A stretch of DNA of 64,000 nucleotides from Neoarius graeffei (lineage: Eukaryota; Chordata; Actinopteri; Siluriformes; Ariidae): the NCBI RefSeq assembly GCF_027579695.1, contig NC_083592.1, forward strand, positions 38,169,714-38,233,713, read 5' to 3'. The position numbers and the translations under genes are program-made. The notes below the pieces were generated by a model. It was not told the DNA's origin. It worked only from the letters and a program-made list of their open reading frames with translations, and did no database searches. Below, in pieces: positions 55,469-64,000 of this stretch. Numbering within the stretch: position 1 is the stretch's first letter; the number at the start of each line of letters is the position of its first letter.

Positions 55469-55950
55469 GATGAGGCACTTAGTGCAGAGTTGGCTATAAG
55501 CCATGTACGACAAGATTGAGTGGAATAACTGTTTTATTCTATCCACGTTCACTAGATTTTGAGCAACAGCATTTTTATTTTTTGCAAATTCGATAAATAA
55601 AAACTTTATGCAAAACGTCTGACAAAATCATTTCCGCTTAGAATGTAAACAAACCGTCAGAATGACAGTAGCAGTTTGTGGAAAATGCTATAATAATAGT
55701 AATAATTCTTGAAAAATAATTTTAAAAAGATACGTTCTTACCATCAAATACTTTTATTCTGTTTTTTGTAGCTTTTTTTTGGGGGGGGGTTTCGAGTTGA
55801 GTTTTTATTTCGTCCTTGGTTGGTTCAGTAACACTCTCTGCGATTTTGTTTTTCTCTACTCATGGTACATGAGCTGATATCCTAGTAGTAGAGTAGACAA
55901 TCAGAGTGCATGATTGGTAACAACCAGTGAATGTGGATAGAATAATTTAA
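55469..55950 (+). mobile_element. TIR element with TCCACATTCACTGG-type ends, copy 1
   Basis: It contains TTCTATCCACGTTCACTAG (about 55537) and the inverted AGTGAATGTGGATAGAA (about 55927), plus a left outer block (GATGAGGCACTTAGTGCAGA, TTGGCTATAAGCCATGTACG). The same order recurs inverted at 60186-61165. The SINE at 54409 inserted at its left edge. No coding region. Confidence 0.65.
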
Positions 55951-57539
55951 AATATCAGCATGTTTTTATTATGTGTTTATATCTCTTAGGTTTAGATGAT
56001 GTGATTTGTCCACCATGCAAGTCCATAAGAATTAGCTGTTACTGTAGAAACTAGTACATTCATATTAAACTCTGACTGGCCAAGCTGTGTGTGTGTGTGC
56101 GTGTGTGCGTGTGTGTGTGTGTGTGACAGAAAATTAATCAACACTTTCAAACCAATCAGTTTTGGGAATTAAACAGCACTGTGGGATCATTCAGTTCACA
56201 TCACTGAGGCAGTGAAGGATGGAGGAGTTTTCAGAATCCCTCTTGCAACTCCAAAATCAATCTATCTTTCTTTAAAAAACACAGATTGGTGTTTGTTCTG
56301 CCAATTTTAATTTTTTTTTTAATTTAGGTTATATACATACACACATACCAGCTGTTCTAATACGTGCCTTTCCTACTTCACTAAACTATCCCGTTCGGAC
56401 ACAAGGAAAATGCTCTGGAACTTCATGTGTACAATTGTACACATTATGTCTGAAGGGGATAAACATGAGATTATTTAAATAGGTCTAAGGGTTCGTCATA
56501 GAGTATGCAAAAGGAGAACAGCATATGCACACTGGGCCAATAAAGATAACCCCTTACAGACACGATATTAATCAAGCAAACATGGAGTGTAGCAAAGTTT
56601 TACAGCATGAGACACAACAAACCACATCAATTTAAAGATTAAAAAAAGAAAGAAAGGAAAATCAGTGGTTGCTGCAAGCATTCAACATTCCAGATCTGAT
56701 ACAAATCAGACGTTTGTGCATTAATGGCTCTTGGGGTTCACACAGCATCACTGAAGCCATGTGCGCAGTGCAGCCCTGGGATATCTCCAGTTGGAGGAGG
56801 ATGTTATCAGGTGATACAGAAAATGCGTCTGTGGCAATACTAAAAATGTGATTAATTGTGTTGATGAAATGTGAAGTTTATCAAGCGCACTTTTGCAATT
56901 CTGTCTAATATCTTGGCAAGTCTTTTTGGACAGCACTTATTTTTCACCATTTTTTGTTTGTATTATAAGTGTAAAAAAAAAAAACAGGTTGGAATATAAC
57001 AGAGCCTGTGTGTGCCGACATGGCAACGTTCAATATCTGTTAGCACACAAGCTCTTCTGTGTTGCTGTACAGGTATGCGACACATCTGATCAAAGCCCTC
57101 TTCTGCTGCATCGTGGCATTTTGATAAGACAAACACAAGGCACATTCAAATGAAGACAGTCTGGATGTGAAAGCACGGTTTATATGAGAACAACATGCCT
57201 TGGACTCCTGTGACATTAAGAGTCATGCTTCAGAAATGCTCCTATCAGCCCAGCAGCTGTCCAGAGCCCTGGCATCATTTACTCTGCTGTGGTCTTTGCA
57301 GAATGACCCATTTTAAATGATTAAGAAGTTTGCCATCATGAAACTCCATGTGTTTGGATCAGTTTCTCTTGTGACTGACTAAACATTATTATGTCGTTAA
57401 ATTATAATATGGACATTATGTTCAGGTTATTTTGTCCTTTGTAAGACTCATTCTAAAGGTAATTAGATGTATTCCCAAAAGTGTTAATAAATAAATAAAT
57501 TCCTTGTCCTGATTTAGATAAGCTAATATACGGAATATT
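55951..57539. other. Intergenic DNA
   Basis: A (TG)n run at about 56090-56125. No gene recognised; short ORFs look random. Confidence 0.5.
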
Positions 57540-57543
57540 TTAA

Positions 57544-58265
57544 AGCTAGACGGCCTTTCGATTTCATAAAATTGGTGAAATTTAGTTCCCTCTGAAATTT
57601 GGTCATTGTGATATACGCTTATTTCTGTAATATCTCACAAAATATCAGCCATTCTATGGCTGGGAAGTTATTTAATTTGAAGGGATTCCCGAGCAAATAA
57701 TGTGCATGAAATCGCTCGCTTCGTGCAGTCAAGCAGACAGAGGAAGTCCGTGTGCACATGTGCAGGCTTACCTTGACCGTGCACTGACAGTTACATCATT
57801 CTGTCGCTAAACGAACAGCTGATCACACCGAGGTGCTCGCTGACCACCAATATTTGTTAGTTTGGTCCTGCGTTTCCTTTCCTTCACAACATAACATTTT
57901 TTCTTCTCGCTTTCCGTTACTGTAGTCGGTCTTCCACGTTTCATTCGCGCACTCATGTCCTCCATTTTTCTCTCCTGTTTCAAATTTATATCCCATAATG
58001 CCTTGCGCGAACGGGGAAAACCTACCACGTGATGCATGATGTAGTATCTTGAATTGGATCATGGTGAAGCAGGAAAAAATAGTCGAGAGTTTAGGGCCAT
58101 GTGGCCCTAAATTCATTAATTGTTCTATTTAAAAAAAAAACTAATAAAATTGGAAGTCTGTGATTCAAATTCAGTAGCTTTCGGTCCACTAAACAAAAGT
58201 AATTGGGTGTCAGGGAAAATTCTTTTTATGACCTAAACTTGAAAAATCTGAAAGGCGGTCTACCT
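57544..58265. mobile_element. 722-bp TTAA-flanked non-autonomous element
   Basis: The ends AGCTAGACGGCCTTTCGATT and, inverted, AGGTAGACCGCCTTTCAGAT are directly flanked by TTAA (57540-57543, 58266-58269). TTAA targets are typical of piggyBac and Kolobok. A lysine/arginine-rich minus-strand frame (57807-58037) has no recognised domain. Confidence 0.72.
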
Positions 58266-58269
58266 TTAA

Positions 58270-59029
58270 ACTAGATGTTACACTTGGGGAATTTTTTTTT
58301 TCAACACTATATAGTACTGAACACTGAAGGGAATTATGTTTCTCTTTTGTTTGTATCTTATCCAGAAGTTCCAGAATTTTAAACTCTGGTTGCCTCAGAA
58401 AGTTAAAATCGCATTTAAAGATTTCATTCCAATTCTCTTGAAAGATGACTCTATATTTACAAACTCATATAATAATGTGGAAAATATACTGCTGCCAAAT
58501 GTCAAAGAATTATAAGTTTACAGTGGGAAAGGTACTATTTACTCAGACAAAGTCTCATTATCATCTCGTCACTTGACTGATCACACACTGGGGGGAAAAT
58601 AATCACTGATTAATTCAATTTTGTTGGCCAAATTTCTTTTTTATTAATGTCTTTTTATTAAGTCATTTAAACCTTCTAAAAGCTCTTCTGCTGCCATTGG
58701 CCGAGAGTCTCTCAGCACCAGCACTCTTCTTTGTTTTGATGATTTGACGGGAGAGGAGAGGTTTATATACATGTAGCCTGGTGAACTTCTTTCTTTCTAT
58801 CTTTCTTTTTTGTTTGGGAGGAAGTATGTCACTAATTGGGACAGGAAAGAGCATTTAATGAGCTGGCTGGAATCCTAGGAACAGGCATATGTGCAGACAC
58901 TGCTTCGTCCTGTTGCTGTTAGGTGAAGTGGGTGTGGGTATGTAGCAGTGCCCTTGGTGCTGGGCCTGGTTATTGAATAGTGGTGGTAAAAAGTGCGGCA
59001 GCAGCAGTGCATTCGGCTAAGTAACATGG
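58270..59029. other. Intergenic DNA
   Basis: No gene or repeat recognised. Confidence 0.5.
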
Positions 59030-60077
59030 CTGTTCTATAGAGATCTTGCAGTCACGTGACCGGAAAGTACACAGACGCCATCTTGTCGGTAAAAAACACA
59101 GCTGAATACTGCTGCACTCGTGTACAGAATGGATCAATTTCAACCGACGGACTACACGGCTCATTTTTCTAATGAACAGATAACTAGATATATGTCTAAA
59201 ATAAACGATCTACAGATTAGTGACCCTTATGGCTTACCAGACAGAGTTTTCATGACCGTGTCAATGGATATTGAACTGCCAGCGGAATACCCAGACGTGT
59301 ATAATTACCTCATTAACTTTCCCTCGCTGTTCAGTGGTGAAGCACTGCGTGCTTATAAATCTCTGGACAGTTATCTTTACAGAAATTCAGGATTTGTCAG
59401 TGACTCAGATGTGGCATCTTGTAAACAAGAAAATAATCCTCATTGGATGGGTAAGTCACTTAAGTACTAGTACTGCACTGACCAGCCGATTACAGAATAG
59501 AATAGAATAAGGTAATTCCAGCTGTAATTCCAAATCGTCCGTTTTGTTTACCATGGATCTGGCGTTGGAGAGGTAGAGGCTTAGCAGTGGAGGTTTGAGT
59601 GGCTGTTTTCTGAGCTTAGTCAACAAGCCGGCTCTGCAGCCTCGCTTTTGCTTCCGCTCCCGGCGCCGCCTCCTTCGCTTTGCTTCCGATAACAATCCAC
59701 GGAGACCCCGCTGGTCTCGCTATCTCATCTGGAATGTTTTTTTTTTTTTTCTCGTCCAGAATGTTGTGCATGCGATGGAAATCGCTACAAACCGTCATTT
59801 TCTGCTGGAAACCAATGTCCAGTAAGTCCATACGGTTGTAGTAGATATTGAAGTCCGGTACAGATGAACAACACGCAAAAATACACACAAAAAACAAAAA
59901 ATGTGCACAGGTAGGGAGAGCTTGTAGCCGCAGCCGTTGTAGTAGAATTGTATATAGTATGGTTTTCCAGAAGAAAAGGTAGAAGTAGAAGGCGGAAATA
60001 TGGCGTTTGACCGACAAGATGGCGTCTGTCACAATCTGGATCGGCTGTGACATCACATGCAAGTGCTCCATAGAAGG
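59030..60077. mobile_element. ISL2EU-like DNA element remnant
   Basis: Inverted ends of about 65 bp: TTCTATAGAGATCTTGCAGT left, TTCTATGGAGCACTTGCATG right (inverted). Both run into CACAGACGCCATCTTGTCGG or GACAGACGCCATCTTGTCGG. One coding exon remains near the left end. The related terminus at about 26880-26896 links it to a THAP-bearing element. Confidence 0.65.
59129..59450 (+). pseudogene. First exon of a transposon-encoded, possibly YqaJ-type protein
   Basis: From ATG 59129 (MDQFQPTDYTAHFSNEQI) an open 107-residue exon ends at a strong splice donor, GG|GTAAGT, at 59451. Residues such as ISDPYGLPD, YNYLINFPSLFSGEALRAYK and SLDSYLYRNSGFV resemble the start of fish transposon proteins that carry a YqaJ/lambda-exonuclease-like domain, known as the second protein of ISL2EU elements. 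No following exon is recognisable before the right terminus. The assignment is from memory of the pattern and needs a profile search. Confidence 0.5.
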
Positions 60078-60185
60078 TGCAAACGACCTCTCTGAGCATA
60101 TCTTCTGACTAACGCTGGTAATTGATTGCTGCACGAGGCTCTGAGCTGTTTTTTGCTTTTCCTTGGGCCATGCTATCAATCTTTG

Positions 60186-61165
60186 TTTTATCCACATTCA
60201 CTGGATATGAGCAATCGCGCGCTCTAATTGGCTACACTACTACTAGGCTATCAGGTCATATACTGTGAGTAGAGAAAAACAAAATGGCAGAGCGCATCAA
60301 TTCAGATAGATCACTTTGTTATAAAGTATTTAAAAGAAACAGAAATAGGTAAAAGAATACCACCACCACCACCACCCCCATATCTCCTATTCCACACTCC
60401 AGCCCAGTTGGTGGCAGTAATGCACCTTTAAGTTGGTTTGCGAACCAGCAAAAAAAAAAAAAAGAAGAAGAAGAAGAAAATGGCAGAGTATGTTGGTGAA
60501 CCAACCAATGATGAAATAAAAACTGTACTCGAAAACAAAACCCCAAAAAATAAAAAAAAAATAAGCAACAAAATATGGTATGAAAGTATTTGATGGGAAG
60601 AACATCGTCTCGTCTCGTCTCGTTTTCTTCCGCTTATCCGGGACCGGGTCGCGGAGGCAGCAGTCTAAGCATGGAAGCCCAAACTTCCCTTTCCCCAGAC
60701 ACCTCGGCCAGCTCCTCGGGAAGAACACCGAGGCGTTCCCAGGCCAGCCGAGAGACATAGTCCCTCCAGCGTGTCCTGGGTCTTCCCCGGGGCCTCCTCC
60801 CGGGGGGACATGCCTGGAACACCTCCCCAGGGAGGCGTCCAGGTGGGAAGAACATATCTTTTTTATTTTTCAAGAATTATTATTGTAGCATTCTTCACAA
60901 ATTGCTACTGTCATTTTGCCGGTTTGTTTACATTCTAAGTGGAAATGATTTTGTCGGACGTTTCGTATAAAGTTTAAAACTATTTATGAAATTTTGAAAA
61001 AATAAAAATGCTCTCTTTCTCAAAATCCAGTGAATGTGGATATAATAAAACAATTATTCCACTCAATCTTGTCAGACATGGTTTATAGCCAATTCGGTGC
61101 TACCTTCCTCATCGGCTATCAGCTCATGTACGACTCGATTTCGTGGAATAACTGTTAAATATCTA
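60186..61165 (-). mobile_element. TIR element with TCCACATTCACTGG-type ends, copy 2, with LINE insertion
   Basis: ATCCACATTCACTGGATATG (60192) and the inverted CAGTGAATGTGGAT (61028), plus the outer block to 61165, match copy 1 in reverse. A simple-repeat and LINE fragment (about 60355-60860) interrupts it. Confidence 0.65.
60610..60855 (-). pseudogene. LINE ORF2 C-terminal fragment with 3' tail
   Basis: The minus-strand frame reads PPGRLPGEVFQACPPGRRPR, then RTRWRDYVSRLAWERLGV and LRLLPPRPGPG, matching the C-terminus of the LINE at 2962-3838. It ends with GGATAAGCGGAAGAAAACG and a GAGAC repeat tail. It is 5'-truncated, as is usual for LINE insertions. Confidence 0.85.
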
Positions 61166-61976
61166 CAAGTGCAACTGACATAGTGGATGTTTCGCTATGA
61201 GTTGCTGTTTCTCTACCACAATTATTATTTGTTATTACTTTTATGTTTTACTTGGAATACTGCTCTAAGTCTTAAGAGTATTGTAGTGTTTAGTTTCCCT
61301 CTAGCCTGTTGGCTGTAATGTGTATGTGGAAATGAATATTAACTGAATTATGAGACACTGACTAGAGGGGTCTTGGGTTTCTTTTCTTTTTCTTTTTTTT
61401 CTTTTATTTACTCTAGCCTTGGTGTTGGTTGAGTCCAGGGAGTTTGGGGGCTAATTAGTAATTGGGAGGTTTGTGCTGTATTTACTCAAGTGTTAAGTGT
61501 ACAGTGTAGTGCATTTTGGATGAGTTGTGTGTACTGCGTGAAGTATTTATTTATTTATTTATTTATTTGTGGTATTGGGGATCATAACATCCAGATTGGT
61601 CCTCCAACTCCTATAGCACAATTTGTCCAGATAGCTGGTCTCTTTTTTATTCCTTCTTTTATTGACCAACCAAACTGAGGTATACATTATTTAATAAAGT
61701 AGGTATTTTATTTTTCTAAATCCGTGTTATGAGGGTTTTTTTTCTGTTGAAAACAGAGCTCCTCTTTGCTCTGAGAATAAACCAAGGTCATAGCTTAGTC
61801 AACTAAATAAGTCACGTATGTACAGGGGCGCCATGTTCATTTCGCTGTGGTATGTAGCAATCCAACAGCAATCAAAACCGTGACATTTATTGCATAAGAA
61901 AAGCACACTGAGCTGGCAAGGTTTTAGACATGTTTAGGAAACTGACTGCATTTACCGCTGCAATCGGTAACTACTA
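61166..61976. other. Intergenic DNA
   Basis: A (TTTA)n run near 61545-61568. No gene recognised. Confidence 0.5.
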
Positions 61977-62252
61977 CAGGTAGGCAGCCAAGAAACGGTT
62001 AGAAAGTAGTCTAAATAAAAATGTAATTTTGGTAAAATGCGTTATATTTATGTTTTCTTACAGTCAAAGCCAAAGTCAAAGATGTCCAAGTATATTGCTG
62101 GCAGAAAAAGTAAATTGCTGCAGGCAGACAGCCAAAACAAGGAAGTAGCCTAAATGAAATGTAAATTTGGTCAAATATGGTATATTTCTGTTTTCGTAAA
62201 GTCAAAGCCAATGTCAAAGATGTCAAAGTATATTATTGGTAGAATAATTACA
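61977..62252. repeat. Imperfect 144-bp tandem duplication
   Basis: Unit 1 begins CAGGTAGGCAGCCA (61977) and unit 2 CAGGCAGACAGCCA (62121). Both contain GTCAAAGCCAAWGTCAAAGATGT and end in AGTATATT(G/A). Clearly diverged, so the duplication is old. Confidence 0.85.
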
Positions 62253-63046
62253 TTTGTTCCAAACTTGGCCAACAATTTGGTCGTCTATGGCTGTTTTCCA
62301 CAATTCAGCCACAGCTATAATGATCTGATGGGTTGTCCCAGGCCACCACACATATACAGGACATCCATTGTAAGTAGTGAACATAACATGAGGGTTTATA
62401 CAATTTGTTGATGAAAAGGAGCATGTTTCTAAGTCTTTTCCTTAGTCTTGCTGCTATGATTTGGAGAGGCAGGCAGTGCGAAACCTCATGGTATTTATCA
62501 CCCATCTGGCTCAATCTGTTGCAGCTCGGGGGCCACTTCAACTGAGAGTAAACAGTGTATTTGAAAAGCCGTCATTGCAAGCCTAAGCGGCAGCTGCCAC
62601 AGGACGTGTTAGAATAACTGACTGACACAATGGTTTCTTCTTTAAATAAACAGATGTGGGTAGGTTGTTAAAACCTCAGAGATCCATTTTTCCTCTGCTT
62701 CCATCTGTGTGCCAGGGTGTTTTTCTCCTCATTCACATTTCCTTCTCTTAGAAATGAATGTCTGTTGGGACAGGAAGCAGTGTGTTCCAGCATTCTGATG
62801 AGACTGTCCTTTCCACCAGACGTCCCAGATAATAATGTCATTTGTTACGACTCCAGCTCTCCTCGCTCTTCTCTCAGAATCCAGCAAATCTTCTGAGAAA
62901 CAGATGGAAAAGAAAGAGCATTTAGATGAAAAACATGTTTCGATGAGTTAGTGTCTTAGATTGAACTACACTGGACCTTAGTTCATTAATTATATTGGAG
63001 AGATTTTTTATATACAGTTTAATATGCAATATGACTAATTACATGT

Positions 63047-63048
<2 letters not shown>
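62253..63048. other. Non-repeat intergenic DNA
   Basis: No gene. About 62640-62930 is repeat-free and GC-balanced (CCCAGATAATAATGTCATTTG) and could be a conserved element. Confidence 0.35.

Positions 63049-63124
<76 letters not shown>
63049..63124. repeat. (AT)n microsatellite
   Basis: About 38 AT units, the longest dinucleotide array in the window. Confidence 0.97.
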
Positions 63125-63127
<3 letters not shown>

Positions 63128-63505
63128 CTAACATAGTTCATGTCAAAAATTGGGGGGCCAGCACAACTCAACATTACATGAGTTCTCTATAAACATGGAA
63201 AAGTTAGCATTTCCAATGGTTTTTTGAATGAAAAAAAATGTAAGGGAGAGCAGGGAGACTTGGGACAAGTTTTCAGCTTTTGTAGATTGTGTGAAATACT
63301 TTGCAGGTAGCGTCACATTCATACTGCATTAGAGAGTATTTATTATACCCTCTTACCACAACATTCTCAGCTTGTCACATATACTGGCCTTCAGGCTTCA
63401 CTTTTTCTGCAGGGAGACATGAGACATTGAAGGGAGACATGGGGGAAATAAAATACCCAAGACTACATGTTTAATTTTAATTTATTATCAAACTTGTAAC
63501 ATATT

Positions 63506-63876
63506 AGGGCAGCACGGTGGTGTAGTGGTTAGCACAGTTGCCTCACAGCAAGAAGGTTCTGGGTTCGAACCCAGCAGCCGGCGAGGGCCTTTCTGTGTGG
63601 AGGTTGCATGTTCTCCCCATGTCTGCGTGGGTTTCCTCTGGGTGCTCTGGTTTCCCCCACAGTCCAAAGACATGCAGTTTGGTTAACATGGGGTGACCTT
63701 GGGCTGAAGTGCCCTTGAACAAGGTACTTAACCCCTGACTGCTCCCCGGGCGCTCTTGTGTGGCTGCCCACTGCTCTGGGTGTGTGTGTGTTCACTGCTT
63801 CAGATGGGTTAAATGCAGAGGATGAATTTCACTGTGCTTGAGTGTGCATGTGACAAATAAAGGTTTCTTCTTCTTC
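63506..63876 (+). mobile_element. tRNA-derived SINE, tail type B
   Basis: The complete head (GCACGGTGGTGTAGTGGTTA, B box GGTTCGAACC) and core are followed by tail B to ACAAATAAAGGTTTCTTC and a (CTT)n end. Confidence 0.93.
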
Positions 63877-64000
63877 TCGTATATGAACTGGATGAACACA
63901 CAATGCTGGTACAAAGTCCTTCCAGCACCATGCATGGTGCATTTGGTGGCACCGATCCCCATTTCGTAGCCCTCGGCCTCTCGCCTATATTATATAGCTA

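Noticed and set aside
59616-60197. 193-codon minus-strand frame
   Set aside because: It crosses the terminus of the ISL2EU-like element and has no consistent motif; it is likely incidental.

Overview
The window looks like a piece of a teleost fish nuclear genome. It is AT-rich, almost without genes, and crowded with tRNA-derived SINEs of the DANA/Mermaid type, Tc1-like DNA transposons, foldback and miniature elements, a Ty3/gypsy-type retroelement, LINE remnants and long microsatellites. The commonest SINE, with a tail ending in GATAATGAGATGAGAT, resembles repeats I associate with catfishes, but assignment below teleost level is tentative.

Only one host protein gene can be supported: a single-exon, minus-strand gas1 (growth arrest-specific 1) at 44457-45251. 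It encodes a signal peptide, two cysteine-rich GDNF-receptor/GAS1 domains, an acidic linker and a GPI-type tail. A CCAAT/GC-box promoter lies at about 45763-45865. The rest is a gene desert, which fits the known setting of GAS1 in vertebrates. Several non-repeat blocks (about 14120-14260, 22160-22420, 30060-30360, 34730-35100, 41480-41870, 51110-51260, 62640-62930) are candidate conserved regulatory elements, but nothing here was aligned.

Layout. 1-2961: 5' half of a minus-strand gypsy-type element (LTR, SCAN-like gag, protease, integrase directly after protease). It sits in a LINE remnant (2962-3838). 6363-9165: SINEs, a TTA-flanked 809-bp DNA element and a THAP-domain remnant. 9886-11490: a Tc1-like transposon with an intact 358-aa transposase. 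12664-13302: a U2 snRNA-like sequence joined to a SINE. 15.7-25 kb: SINE-poor desert with nested elements at 20.9-21.8 kb and a 541-bp foldback at 22.5 kb. 25.1-28.9 kb: SINEs, an ISL2EU-like THAP remnant and a second, broken Tc1-like transposon. 32.4-43 kb: SINEs, nested DNA elements, a perfect 32-nt hairpin and a foldback built from two half transposons. 44.2-45.9 kb: gas1. 46.2-63.9 kb: compound and nested SINE blocks, a TTAA-flanked element carrying repeated GGGGTCC/GGACCCC palindromes, an ISL2EU-like exon and further miniature elements.

The main story is transposon layering. Several insertions can be dated relative to one another because an uninterrupted paralogue, or a clear target-site duplication, lies in the same window. 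I see no CRISPR array, no operon and no convincing new protein system. The best leads are the protease-integrase order with SCAN-like gag, the intact transposase, the perfect hairpin, the palindrome-bearing TTAA element and the U2-SINE chimera.
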